In this document: in pieces, positions 33,046 to 42,364 of the stretch
Layout: each line of letters begins with the position of its first letter
Position numbering within the stretch: the first letter of the stretch is position 1
From: CBDAUN01 sp965214615
GTDB taxonomy: Bacteria > Pseudomonadota > Gammaproteobacteria > Arenicellales > JAJDZL01
Assembly (NCBI GenBank): GCA_965214615.1
Contig: OZ243952.1
Location: 2,232,001 to 2,296,000, forward strand
Direction: 5' to 3'
Length of the DNA: 64,000 bases
Program-made: the position numbers and the translations under genes
The notes under the pieces: model-generated
The model's database searches: none
Seen by the model: only the letters and a program-made list of their open reading frames with translations
What the model was told of the DNA's origin: nothing

Positions 33046-33459
33046 TGAAATCAGCTTTCCTGGATGTGTGCGGCGGCAAATTTACAAGGTCTGCGACTGC
33101 CGCTAGCGAACCAATCGATTCGAAATGTCATGTCGGCGGGTATTTTAACGCAAAGTGATGAATCGGATTGATGCGCGAGTGTTTCCGTCGGACGACAGCA
33201 TTGCGCCAATCATTCGAAACGGCCTGCAGTTAACGCATCCTGCAAGCGCCGAGCCCAAGTCGCCGCCCCTTTCGGCCCCAGTGAACAAGATGTCTGTCTT
33301 GAAAACATCCGACGGGCGCCGATTCCTCTGTCCGGCGTGCTCTTCACAGTCTAATCCGAGTCATAAGGGCTTCGCAATTCGGTGTATATTTGCGGTTCGT
33401 CGCTCGTCTTTGCATGCTCTATCGCTTGCTTTCACCATCCAATTCGCCGCAGTTCAAAT
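33046..33459. other. Intergenic region with a decayed copy of the nit 3' end
   Basis: No intact gene is seen. Bases about 33216-33287 resemble 34787-34858, the 3' end of the nit gene, including a 13-base exact match (ACGCATCCTGCAA) and roughly 70 percent identity overall; on the minus strand it reads AERGGDLGSALAGCVN against AERAGELRAAFAGCVN. It appears to be an old duplicate left of the inserted methyltransferase segment. Confidence 0.5.
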
Positions 33460-34047
33460 ATGTTCCTTGATTCAAAGCCTCGACAGCCAAGTCAGCTTGC
33501 ATCCATTTTGGAGGATACCGCTAAAATGGACTTTGATATGCCGTCCGACATCCATACCGGCAGCCTTCTGCGCTTCTTGTCAACAGGCGTAACGGATGGT
33601 CAAATTCTGGAACTGGGCACCGGCACTGGCATTTCTACTTGTTGGATTCTGGACGGCATGGACAATGAGACGACTCTCATTAGTGTCGATAATGATCCAG
33701 TTGTCCAACGTATCGCAAAGATCCATCTGGAAAAAGATCCGAGAGTCAATTTTGTTCTTGATGATGGCGAAGCAAGACTAAAGGAGTTTGCAGATTGCTC
33801 GATTGATCTAATGTTCGCAGATACCTGGCCTGGAAAATTCGTGCAACTCGACCTGGCGCTCTCGAAGCTGCGCATAGGAGGGGTCTATATTATTGACGAT
33901 TTACTTCCTCAGGCAAATTGGCCAGAAAATCATCAATCCAATGTCGACGATTTGATCGCAAATCTGGAGTCAAAGCGATTCCTGGAAACCATCACACTGA
34001 ATTGGTCTAGCGGCTTATTGCTTGCGAGACGAAAAGTAATTTGTTAA
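33460..34047 (+). CDS. Class I SAM-dependent methyltransferase, O-methyltransferase-like
   Basis: ILELGTGTGISTCWIL is the SAM-binding motif I, TLISVDNDPVVQRIAK holds the acidic residue for the ribose (motif II), and DCSIDLMFADTWPGKF with the following RIGGVYIIDDLLPQANW is the motif V region, resembling small caffeoyl-CoA O-methyltransferase-like enzymes. ATG 33460 gives 195 residues; the upstream part of the frame is not protein-like. Codon choice is more AT-rich than that of its neighbours, and it lies on the opposite strand inside a conserved housekeeping block, so it is probably acquired. Substrate unknown. Confidence 0.75.
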   Translation: MFLDSKPRQPSQLASILEDTAKMDFDMPSDIHTGSLLRFLSTGVTDGQILELGTGTGISTCWILDGMDNETTLISVDNDPVVQRIAKIHLEKDPRVNFVLDDGEARLKEFADCSIDLMFADTWPGKFVQLDLALSKLRIGGVYIIDDLLPQANWPENHQSNVDDLIANLESKRFLETITLNWSSGLLLARRKVIC

Positions 34048-34764
34048 ATATGAGGATCTAATGCCTTGACTTTCATGGCATTTATGGGTTTTCATCAAAT
34101 TTTGCAAAGAGCGATTACCTTGTCTTCGTCCCTGGCGATGAATACGAGGGAAGAACTCGCTCATCCGACAAAATATTCGAAAGGTGTTCTATGGGCACAA
34201 CCGCTAACAGGATCGCGAGAAAGTTTATCTCGTCAAGAAATTGGAAAACTCTTGATCCGAAAAGTTGAAAAATAGGCATGGGGTTGGTTCGCGATGCCAA
34301 ATTCGATGGCAACGATCCGGCATCGTACAGCAAATTTTCGAAATTTGACCAATGCCACACCCACTATATCGCCGGAGAGAATTTCGCAAGGTATGCGTGC
34401 GAATCAATTGCGGAAGCGAACGAGGCGAAAAATTTGTCAATGTCATCTGCAATGCTGAAGACGAATATCTGCAAAGCGGGTCGCCAATGAGTCCGCTGAC
34501 CAGGAACTATTACACGATGCGGTCATTTTCCAATGTCCGATTCGGAAGCAGCCTTTGAAGCATAGCGCTCACTACAATCTGATGAAGTGCGCCCCGAGCC
34601 CGAACCCTTGGAACGAATACATCTTGCTCGCACACGTCAACTATCAGTATGACGCGATCTTCCTGACTGGAATTCCTGACATCAGGCAAAGTCTTCCCCA
34701 TGACAAGACGTAATACGAGGCAATGCCCGCCCGTACCAATTCGCGCCGCCCCTTCGACCGCGCT
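34048..34764 (+). pseudogene. Decayed coding DNA in several frames, origin unknown
   Basis: No intact gene is present, but protein-like text appears in successive plus-strand frames. 34278-34490 reads DAKFDGNDPASYSKFSKFDQCHTHYIAG-like text. Frame 1 from about 34454 reads LLHDAVIFQCP, then LMKCAPSPNPWNEYILLAHV and YQYDAIFLTGIPDI, to a stop near 34710. The switching of frames suggests a gene, or two, broken by indels. I do not recognise the family. The exact limits are uncertain. Confidence 0.35.
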
Positions 34765-35595
34765 TCAATGCCCATCGATCACTGTCAGACGGCGACGATT
34801 GACGCATCCTGCAAACGCCGCACGCAATTCACCGGCTCTTTCGGCATTCAATTCAGACACCACGACACCGTCGCCCTGAGCGCGGCTTGCCAGAACTGTC
34901 CCCCAGGGGTCGACAATCATCGTATGTCCGTAGGTGCGGCGACCTCCTGGGTGCTCGCCATATTGGGCCGGCGCCACCACATACGCAAAGTTTTCGATTG
35001 CCCGTGCGCGAAGCAGAACCTCCCAGTGACGGCTCCCCGTGGTGTGCGAAAAAGCCGAGGGAACTACGAACCAGCTGGCGTCGAGATTGGCCAGCCGGCG
35101 ATACAGTTCAGGAAAGCGCACATCATAGCAAATCGATAGCCCGACCTTCCCTGCCGGCGTATCCGCAACCTGCACACTGTCTCCGGGCTCGGTATAGCTT
35201 GATTCGAAATAGCGTTCGTCGGCGCTCAAAGACACGTCAAACAGGTGAATCTTGTCATATCGGGCGACTCTGCGCCCGCGATCGTCATGAACAAAGCAGG
35301 TGTTTCTGACAGCTGAGGAGGTGCCGGCAGCAGTAAATATCCCCGCGGAAATGATCCACATACCGTGTTCGGCCGCCAGGCGCTGCAACGCAAGCTCGAC
35401 GGGTCCGGCCCGGTCCCCGGGCTCGCATTCGCTCAGCCGCTGATCACGGTCCCGCGGCATAAGGGCAAAGCACTCGGGCAGAACGGAAACTTTTGCGCCG
35501 GACTGCTTCGCCTGGCCGATCAGTGCTGCGGCCTTTTCCAGATTCAGGGACATGGTGTCGCCTGCGCTCATTTGAATGGCGGCAACGCGCGTCAA
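34765..35595 (-). CDS. nit: Carbon-nitrogen hydrolase, Nit1/deaminated-glutathione amidase type
   Basis: The nitrilase-superfamily triad is Glu41 in VLPECFALM, Lys115 in ARYDKIHLFD and Cys156 in GLSICYDVRFPELYR. DKIHLFDVSLS and the RRTYGHTMIVDPWG ending are typical of the Nit1/YbeM branch, which repairs deaminated glutathione formed by transaminase side reactions. Length 276 residues is normal. The start ATG overlaps the stop of the preceding small periplasmic protein gene by four bases. The position after yhdP is the standard gammaproteobacterial order. Confidence 0.92.
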   Translation of the reverse strand: MTRVAAIQMSAGDTMSLNLEKAAALIGQAKQSGAKVSVLPECFALMPRDRDQRLSECEPGDRAGPVELALQRLAAEHGMWIISAGIFTAAGTSSAVRNTCFVHDDRGRRVARYDKIHLFDVSLSADERYFESSYTEPGDSVQVADTPAGKVGLSICYDVRFPELYRRLANLDASWFVVPSAFSHTTGSRHWEVLLRARAIENFAYVVAPAQYGEHPGGRRTYGHTMIVDPWGTVLASRAQGDGVVVSELNAERAGELRAAFAGCVNRRRLTVIDGH

Positions 35596-35942
35596 GACGG
35601 CACTCTTGAAAACACAACCAGAATCTGAATGGAATCCGGCTCGCCGGATGCCGGTTCAACCGAAATGTCGGCACCCGGAACACCAAGGCCGATCAAGGTA
35701 TTGCGGACTTCAATCGCCCAGTTGTTTCCCGCATCTCCGCCCGGATAGCGGATAATCAGTCTCGCATCAGCAGATTCGCCGAATTCATTGACCGCCCGGC
35801 GCAGCTGGGGAATGCTCAGTACCGCTTCGATCGAAACCGGCTGCGGCCATTCGTAGCGAAAAACACGCGCCTCAAAGTCCGCCGAAGCAATCCAGGGCGC
35901 GAACAGGCCTAGCCCAATGGCGAATTTCCTGAACACTCTCAT
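35592..35942 (-). CDS. Small periplasmic protein of unknown function
   Basis: The 116-residue protein starts with a signal peptide (RKFAIGLGLFAPWIASA, probable cleavage before DFEAR). The mature part of ~95 residues alternates strands and helices: SIEAVLSIPQLRRAVNEF, ARLIIRYPGGDAGNNWAIEVRNTLIGLG, then a final strand IQILVVFSR. The layout recalls OmpA-like or secretin-domain halves used to combine with partners, but I cannot assign a family. It is fixed between yhdP (10-base gap) and nit (four-base overlap), so it likely works with the envelope protein YhdP or is simply co-transcribed. Confidence 0.65.
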   Translation of the reverse strand: MRVFRKFAIGLGLFAPWIASADFEARVFRYEWPQPVSIEAVLSIPQLRRAVNEFGESADARLIIRYPGGDAGNNWAIEVRNTLIGLGVPGADISVEPASGEPDSIQILVVFSRVPS

Positions 35943-35951
35943 TTCGATGCG

Positions 35952-38900
35952 CTATTGCGAAGATGCCACAGGAATCGGCTCCACCGCTACATCGCTCCAA
36001 GGGCCTTTGATCGAATAGCGGGTCGTCGCAATTTCCTTTTGCAGCGCTTCATCCTTCGATGTGCGCTTTTGCAGCAGGTATGCCAGAACACCGGCCGGAA
36101 GACCTGCGATTGTCGTAATCAGAGTCGGAATTGCCGAGGTGATCTTCGGTTCAACAAATGCAATCAGGTCGTGGGTCTCATTCTCCCAGTCAGAGGTTCC
36201 CGCTATGACCATGTCTGCACCTTCCCCGGCTACAGTCATCTTATCCACTGTGATCAACCCTGAATCCACCGTTGCCGCGCCTCTGATCTTTTCGAACTGG
36301 TAGCCACTCTTGAAAGTATCACCGAAATCAACCGTCAGTCTTCGCAGCAAGCTTCCGAATTCAAACAGGCCAAGCACCTTTGCCCCGGCAGAATTCGATT
36401 TCAGAAATGCTCCGTCGTCAGCCCTGAAACTTGCGTTCCCGAACGTATCGGCAGCGGACCAGTTCGTCAAGGCGTCGTTCCACGAGAGCGTCGCCTCTAG
36501 ACTCGCCGTACCCTGGGAGATCAAATCCTTGTAGCCGAGTTCTTCCATGGCCTGCCCGAAGTCATCGGATTTGAACCTGATGCTCAGCTGTGTTCGCTGA
36601 TGGTCTTCCAGTGAATCCCAGTTTCCGGTCAGGCCGATGTTCAGCGCACCGGCATCGAAACTGGAACTGTGAATCTTCCAGCCGTCCTCGGAAGGTTTGC
36701 CGGCGAGCCGCGCCTTGCCAAGATTGTATTTTCCGAAAACCAGGTCATCGCAGGCGAAAATGATCGCAGGAAGGGATCTGGGATCGACCGGAGCGGCTGA
36801 TTTTTCCCCTGCGGCCTCCGGAAGATGGCATTTCGACATGCTGACGATCAGTTCCGGCTGCTCATCCTCGGCTCCTTCATGATTTCGATACTCCATCACG
36901 CCCGCAATCTGGTCGCCGCTTAAATTCATTCGCCATCCGCTGTCTGTCGCAGCGTAGCTCACCTCAACCTGCTGCACCGGACGCTGTCTTGACAGCACCA
37001 GGGTGCCGGTCGTGGCGTTGAGCTGCTTTAGATTTTCCAGGCCAAATGCGTTTTCGCGATCGGCCTTTGGAGAGTTGCCGATTTTCATCCACCCGTCTAG
37101 ATCAATAGTCGGCGCAATTACATTCAAAGCGATGCCGCCGTCTGGCACAGGTGGTTGCTTTGCCCCGAGACCGGCAGCGCCCTGGGTAATTTCCCACCTG
37201 CCGGACTCTTTGGAGAATGCCAGCGAGGCGCCTAGAAGCGAATCCACTTGAATGTCGACTTCCTGATAGACGGGGCTGGTTCGCCGCACATCAATGACAG
37301 TCATCCAGATTTCTTCGGACTGCTTGGCAAGCGGCGCAGGCAGTTGAGCTTCGACGCCGATCAAATTGCTCGACAAATGGGCCTCGAACTCCCCCTTGCG
37401 AACTTCATAGCTGGCCTTGTAGGAACCCGAACCGCCAAGGTGCGCGGGAATTGCAGGTCCGAGCACAGGTCCGAGCTGCGAGGGATCGACATCGCCGTAC
37501 GAGGTACCGGTGATTTCCCATTGACCCGGAGCGCTTGTTCCGGTAAAGGCAACTTCCGAACGGCCGCCGAACGCCGAAGCTGTCAGTGCACCACTCAGGA
37601 TTCCGTATCGGCCGAATTTCATCACTCCGCGCAAATCGGACAGGGTCGCTCCGTTGCTCAAAATCGCGGACGCGCCATTCAGATCGATCGAGCCGTCCAC
37701 GGCAAACTCGCGCGCTCTTCGCATCGGCACGACAAATTTCGCTGACGCGGACACTTCGCCGTCACCGTCTCGAATCAATGACAGCTTGCCGGGAATCGCA
37801 CTGCCTTCAGCGCCGAAAAGCGCTATGGCCTTATCGACCGGAACTTGCATGGATCCGGTCAGGATCATATCCGGCTCCGGAACCAGTATGTCCTCGATTA
37901 CCGCATGTACATCCTTTGCGGCTTGGCCGTACACGGTTCCTTGAGCCAGCCGGGCTTCGAATTTTCTTTCGAGAAGCTCAAATGCTCCGGATCCATTTTC
38001 AACGGGAGGTAGTTTGTCACTGTATGCGAAATTCAAATTCACGAACTCGCCGGCGGCTTCTATCTCAAGGTCTGCTAGGCTGCGCAAATTATCAACCCTG
38101 ATCGTTGCCTTGGCTTGCGGAACCCAAAGCGATTCAAGATTCTTTGACATGTAGAGGTGAAATTTTGGCGGAAACGACTGCTGATACTGCCGCAGCAGCG
38201 AGACAAAATCCAAGCCCTGCAATTGAATTTCGGCATCCAAGGCGCCGCTTTCGCCGGCAGATGCGCCAGGCGTCCAGGCACCGCTTGCAGCGATGGCGGC
38301 AACCGCAACACCGGGCATTCCGGCAGCCAGGTCCGGATCTTGCGCCGTCGCATCCCAGCTCGCACCGATGAGCTTGCTGTCTTGCCAATTCGCGCGCAGC
38401 TTCGCATTCACCACGGTTCTAACGTCAGCAAGCGGAACGCGCGGAATGTTGGCGAATTTCAGCCATGCCAGATCCAATTGCGCAATATCCACATTCAATT
38501 GCGTTGCAGAATCGCGTCCGCCACGAGCCTCGGCAACGTCCAATTCAAATTCCACCGTCGACTCGTTGTATAGCGTCGTAGCGGCTCGGCCTAAAATGGC
38601 ATAGCCATCAGGTGTCGGCATGCTGTTCAGTTCAAAAGCGGCATTGACCGAAACCGTCGTATCCGACAAGTCCCAGTCGATATCCATCCGGCCTTGGTCA
38701 ACCGACAGATTCTCAATTCGCGCCAGAGCCGAAACAAAGCCGACAGGAAGCCCCTGATTGCGCTGCGTCTGGCTCCGCTCCGCGGCCTGCCTTACGGCGC
38801 CGCTTATGCGGGGTTGCGAAATTCTGAGCCGCTCAATGCGCCATGCGCCTGAAAGCGCGGCGCTGACCGCGGCCCGAACCTCGACATCCTCGGCCTCGGC

Positions 38901-39158
38901 ATGCAAAGTGTGCTGTTCGTTGTCGTGAGTCAGCGACAGCCTCTTCGCTGTGAGTGTCGGCGCAGAAGTGAACAAGTCAACACCGATGCGCTCAACCGAC
39001 ACTTGGTAATCGGTTGCATCATTGATCCAGCCGACGATATAGGGTGCGAACACGTTGATGTTCGACAGCGCGATCAAGGCGATTACGACCAATGCCGCAA
39101 ACAGGCCGATCAGCGCCGCAATCACCCTGACAGGCCATTTGATATACCACAATGCCAT
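35952..39158 (-). CDS. yhdP: YhdP family AsmA-like envelope protein
   Basis: YhdP proteins span the periplasm and help move phospholipids to the outer membrane. The 1068-residue protein has one N-terminal membrane anchor (VRVIAALIGLFAALVVIALIAL) followed by a very long periplasmic part of repeated beta strands, including SVERIGVDLFTSAPTLTAKRLSLTHDN near the N-terminus and SALIPTLITTIAGLPAGVLAYLLQ-type text near the C-terminus. It is somewhat shorter than the E. coli protein (~1270). It heads the yhdP-small protein-nit group. Confidence 0.9.
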   Translation of the reverse strand: MALWYIKWPVRVIAALIGLFAALVVIALIALSNINVFAPYIVGWINDATDYQVSVERIGVDLFTSAPTLTAKRLSLTHDNEQHTLHAEAEDVEVRAAVSAALSGAWRIERLRISQPRISGAVRQAAERSQTQRNQGLPVGFVSALARIENLSVDQGRMDIDWDLSDTTVSVNAAFELNSMPTPDGYAILGRAATTLYNESTVEFELDVAEARGGRDSATQLNVDIAQLDLAWLKFANIPRVPLADVRTVVNAKLRANWQDSKLIGASWDATAQDPDLAAGMPGVAVAAIAASGAWTPGASAGESGALDAEIQLQGLDFVSLLRQYQQSFPPKFHLYMSKNLESLWVPQAKATIRVDNLRSLADLEIEAAGEFVNLNFAYSDKLPPVENGSGAFELLERKFEARLAQGTVYGQAAKDVHAVIEDILVPEPDMILTGSMQVPVDKAIALFGAEGSAIPGKLSLIRDGDGEVSASAKFVVPMRRAREFAVDGSIDLNGASAILSNGATLSDLRGVMKFGRYGILSGALTASAFGGRSEVAFTGTSAPGQWEITGTSYGDVDPSQLGPVLGPAIPAHLGGSGSYKASYEVRKGEFEAHLSSNLIGVEAQLPAPLAKQSEEIWMTVIDVRRTSPVYQEVDIQVDSLLGASLAFSKESGRWEITQGAAGLGAKQPPVPDGGIALNVIAPTIDLDGWMKIGNSPKADRENAFGLENLKQLNATTGTLVLSRQRPVQQVEVSYAATDSGWRMNLSGDQIAGVMEYRNHEGAEDEQPELIVSMSKCHLPEAAGEKSAAPVDPRSLPAIIFACDDLVFGKYNLGKARLAGKPSEDGWKIHSSSFDAGALNIGLTGNWDSLEDHQRTQLSIRFKSDDFGQAMEELGYKDLISQGTASLEATLSWNDALTNWSAADTFGNASFRADDGAFLKSNSAGAKVLGLFEFGSLLRRLTVDFGDTFKSGYQFEKIRGAATVDSGLITVDKMTVAGEGADMVIAGTSDWENETHDLIAFVEPKITSAIPTLITTIAGLPAGVLAYLLQKRTSKDEALQKEIATTRYSIKGPWSDVAVEPIPVASSQ

Positions 39159-39241
39159 AATGCAGGTCCTTTGCTATCACATCTGACGGAACGTGTATTG
39201 ATTCATTCGTTTGCGGCTGGCCAAAAGACACCCTGATACGC

Positions 39242-39901
39242 CTAGTACCAGAATTCGCCGCTCCAACCGCTACTGCCGGGTATTTGCGACTTTGAACCGC
39301 CGTACGCTGCGTCGTATGACGGCGCAGCCACTCCGATGCTTCGCAACAGCGCCAAGGTTCTGTCCATAGGCATTCCTACCACAGTGCTGTAGCTTCCATC
39401 CAAACGATCGACAAAACCGGCGGCGGCACCCTGAATGGCGTACGCCCCGGCCCGGCCGACATATTCGCCCGTATCCAAAAACATGTCAATTTCCCGTTTA
39501 GACAGCGTCCTGAACCTAACGTTGCTGCATTGCGCGTCAACGGTTTCGGTTTCCGCGCACCGCACCGCAACGGCGCTGTGCACCTGATGCACGCATCCGG
39601 AAAGCGCGCCCAGCATTCGAATTGCATCGTCCCGGTCCTGCGGCTTGCCGTACACCGCATCATCCATCGCCACGCAGGTGTCGGCGCCGAGAACAGCGGA
39701 GTTTTCGGCATGCGCTGCAGTCAAGTCGGCTCCGCGGCGCGCCTTTTCAATGGCGAGCCGGCGGACATATCGCGCAGGACTTTCGTGCTCGCACCAGCAC
39801 TCGTCGATATCCGGTGAAACCGCTACGAACTTAAGCTTCAGGTCTTTGAGAAACCGGATTCTCTGCGGCGAACTCGACGCCAGATACAGTCGGGGAGCCA
39901 T
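39242..39901 (-). CDS. maf: Maf family nucleotide pyrophosphatase (YhdE-like)
   Basis: Maf proteins hydrolyse non-canonical or pyrimidine nucleoside triphosphates and can affect division. YLASSSPQRIRFLKDL is the family N-terminal signature, VLGADTCVAMDDAVYGKP carries the catalytic Asp, and GEYVGRAGAYAIQGAAAGFVDRLDGSYSTVVGMPM matches the dTTP/UTP-type YhdE branch. I start at ATG 39901 (MAPRLYLASSS), 219 residues. The C-terminal ~20 residues after the family end are Ser/Gly-rich. In most gammaproteobacteria maf is followed by rng; here yhdP follows directly. Confidence 0.92.
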   Translation of the reverse strand: MAPRLYLASSSPQRIRFLKDLKLKFVAVSPDIDECWCEHESPARYVRRLAIEKARRGADLTAAHAENSAVLGADTCVAMDDAVYGKPQDRDDAIRMLGALSGCVHQVHSAVAVRCAETETVDAQCSNVRFRTLSKREIDMFLDTGEYVGRAGAYAIQGAAAGFVDRLDGSYSTVVGMPMDRTLALLRSIGVAAPSYDAAYGGSKSQIPGSSGWSGEFWY

Positions 39902-39957
39902 GTGCAGCAGTTCCAACCTGAAACCCCAGTGCCAGTCTTAAGCGAACCCAGGCGCAA

Positions 39958-40323
39958 TCAGTGCGATTCGCCGGCACTTCCGGAAACCGCGACGTCCTTG
40001 AGTGACGGTTTCCAATGATTTTCCAAGTCGTAGAATTCACGCGTCTCACGAAGCATGATATGAACGAGAACGTCATTGTAATCCAAAAGCACCCATTGAC
40101 CGTGCTGTTCGCCCTCGACACCGAGCGGACGGATGCCTTTGTCGCGCACCGAATCGACGATGGTTTTCAAAATAGCGCGGACATGGCGATTGGAGGTGCC
40201 TGTCACCACGACCATGTAGTCCGTGATATCGGTCATTTCCCGTACATCAAGCACTGCGGTGTCGACACCTTTAGCGTCATCGACCGATTCCACGACAAAC
40301 TGCAGCAACGCGTTCGATTTCAA
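39958..40323 (-). CDS. rsfS: Ribosome silencing factor RsfS
   Basis: RsfS binds ribosomal protein L14 and blocks subunit joining under starvation. The 121 residues match the family: GVDTAVLDVREMTDITDYMVVVTGTSNRHVRAI, then GVEGEQHGQWVLLDYNDVLVHIM and REFYDLENHW. The gene follows nadD, the usual arrangement. rlmH, normally the next gene, is missing. Confidence 0.95.
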   Translation of the reverse strand: MKSNALLQFVVESVDDAKGVDTAVLDVREMTDITDYMVVVTGTSNRHVRAILKTIVDSVRDKGIRPLGVEGEQHGQWVLLDYNDVLVHIMLRETREFYDLENHWKPSLKDVAVSGSAGESH

Positions 40324-40341
40324 TTGCCCATCACCTCCTGA

Positions 40342-40968
40342 TCAACGGTAGAGCCGGTGTTCGGCGATATAGCCGGATACGGCATCGGGAACCAGCCCGG
40401 AACCCGCCTGTCCGGCCGCAAACATTTTTCGAATCCGGGTCGAGGAAATATCCATCGGCACTGTTTCAATGTGGCAAATCGCACCGCTGATGCGCTTGCA
40501 AATGTGCAGCGGGCTGTCGCATGTCAAGCGCCGGTAGCGGGCGGTCGAAGCTGGCATTAGGCGGCTGCCGAATCGATTGACCACGATGATGTTGGCCAGA
40601 CGCAGCACCTCGGCCCGCCAATACCAGCGATGGAACAGGGCGAACGCATCTGCGCCAAGTATCAGGCACAGCGGCCTGAAGCGGTATTCGCGACGAAACT
40701 GGCGCAGCGTCGGCACCATGTACGACTTTCCGGGACGGCGCAATTCGCGGTCGTCGGCGACAAACCCCGGGATATCGGCAATCGCGAGGGCAACCATGTT
40801 CAAGCGATGCGTCGCATCGGTTCTCGGCGCACGGCGGTGGCCGGGCCTGGCGCTGGGGATATAGCGGACTTCGCGAATGCCTGTCTGTCTGCACACATCC
40901 AGTATCGGCTGAATGTGACCATAGTGAATCGGGTCGAAAGTGCCGCCGTAAATGCCGAGCGCATTCAT
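40342..40968 (-). CDS. nadD: Nicotinate-nucleotide adenylyltransferase
   Basis: NadD makes deamido-NAD from nicotinate mononucleotide and ATP. LGIYGGTFDPIHYGHIQP is the nucleotidyltransferase motif, LILGADAFALFHRWYW the NadD-specific segment and DISSTRIR the closing phosphate-binding motif. I use ATG 40968 (MNALGIYGG), 208 residues; the frame stays open upstream to 41076, but that part is not family-like. Arginine is unusually frequent. The gene lies between proA and rsfS. Confidence 0.93.
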   Translation of the reverse strand: MNALGIYGGTFDPIHYGHIQPILDVCRQTGIREVRYIPSARPGHRRAPRTDATHRLNMVALAIADIPGFVADDRELRRPGKSYMVPTLRQFRREYRFRPLCLILGADAFALFHRWYWRAEVLRLANIIVVNRFGSRLMPASTARYRRLTCDSPLHICKRISGAICHIETVPMDISSTRIRKMFAAGQAGSGLVPDAVSGYIAEHRLYR

Positions 40969-41079
40969 GCAGAAACGAAGCCGCCATGGCGCAAAGCCGC
41001 GATGCGCCTCTTTGATCGGCACCAGCGGGAGGGCGAAATGACCATCGATGCAGAACCGGACACGGCCGGATGCCAATGC

Positions 41080-42360
41080 CTATTCCCTGACAGTACCATC
41101 GCCGTAGACCACGTATTTTTGTATCGTCAAGCCCTCGAGTCCCACCGGGCCCCGGGCATGGAGCTTGTTTGTACTGATGCCGATTTCAGCACCCAGTCCG
41201 TATTCATAGCCGTCAGAAAACCGGGTCGACGCGTTGACCATGACCGAACTGGAATCGACCTCGTTCACGAAGCGCTGAGCGCTTGAAATGCTTTCCGTGA
41301 CGATGCTGTCGGTATGCGCAGAGCCATAGCGCTCAATGTGGTCGATCGCCTGATCCAGATCATCGACGACGCGAACAGCAAGTATCGGCGCAAGGTATTC
41401 GGCGTACCAGTCGGATTCGGACGCTGGCGCAATATCCGAATCGAACTCGCACGCTGCGGCGCAGCCGCGTAGCTCGACGCCGGCATCCTTGAACCGGGGA
41501 ATAATCGCAGCAAGAAATTCAGACGCTGCGGGACGTGCGACCAGCAGGGTCTCCATCGCATTGCACACTCCGTAGCGATGCGTCTTGGCGTTAAACGCCA
41601 CGCGCACCGCCTTTTCAAGATCCGCGTCCGTGTCGACATACACGTGGCATACGCCGTCCAAATGCTTGATCACCGGCACTTTGGCGTGCTCGGAAATTGT
41701 TTCGATCAATCCTTTTCCGCCTCGGGGAATGATGACATCGACCAGATCGTCCAGCGCAATCAATTCCCGGATCGCAGCCCGGTCCGTGGTTTCGATCAGC
41801 TGCAGGCCGTGCTCCGGCAGTCCTGCATCGCGCAACCCCTCGCGCAGGCATTCGGCAATCGCGCAATTGGAGTGGAACGCTTCGGATCCTCCGCGCAAAA
41901 TGACACAATTGCCTGACTTGATGCACAGCGCGCCGGCATCGGCCGTCACATTGGGACGCGATTCGTAGATGAACCCGACAACGCCGATCGGCACGCGCAT
42001 ACGCCCCACCCGGATGCCGGAAGGGCGCTGGCGCATTTCGGTGACTTCGCCGACCGGGTCCGGCAAGGCGGCGGTTTGGCGCAATCCGTCTATCATTGTC
42101 GCGATTCGCTCATCGGTCAATTCCAGCCGGTCGATCATGGCATCTGCCAGGCCTGACTGCCGGGCTTTCTCCAAGTCCAGCCGATTGGCGCGCCTAAGCG
42201 ATGCGCGGCGCGCATCCAGCAAGTCCGCAGCCCGGATGAGAGCGCCATTGCGTGCCTCGCCCGGCGCGCTGCCCATGCCTCTTGCGGCATGGCGCGCCTC
42301 GCGCGCGGCGGATTGCACATAGGTGCCGATATCCAATGCTGTTTGCGCCTGTATGTTCAT
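41080..42360 (-). CDS. proA: Gamma-glutamyl phosphate reductase
   Basis: ProA reduces glutamyl phosphate to glutamate semialdehyde in proline synthesis. RVPIGVVGFIYESRPNVTADAGALCIKSGN is the family NADP/substrate region, the catalytic Cys is in HRYGVCNAMETLLV, and GLGAEIGISTNKLHARGPVGLEGLT is the C-terminal signature. ATG 42360, four bases after the holA stop, gives 426 residues; the longer open frame is holA in another frame. proB is not in the window. proA between holA and nadD is a known gammaproteobacterial order. Confidence 0.96.
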   Translation of the reverse strand: MNIQAQTALDIGTYVQSAAREARHAARGMGSAPGEARNGALIRAADLLDARRASLRRANRLDLEKARQSGLADAMIDRLELTDERIATMIDGLRQTAALPDPVGEVTEMRQRPSGIRVGRMRVPIGVVGFIYESRPNVTADAGALCIKSGNCVILRGGSEAFHSNCAIAECLREGLRDAGLPEHGLQLIETTDRAAIRELIALDDLVDVIIPRGGKGLIETISEHAKVPVIKHLDGVCHVYVDTDADLEKAVRVAFNAKTHRYGVCNAMETLLVARPAASEFLAAIIPRFKDAGVELRGCAAACEFDSDIAPASESDWYAEYLAPILAVRVVDDLDQAIDHIERYGSAHTDSIVTESISSAQRFVNEVDSSSVMVNASTRFSDGYEYGLGAEIGISTNKLHARGPVGLEGLTIQKYVVYGDGTVRE

Positions 42361-42364
42361 TTCA

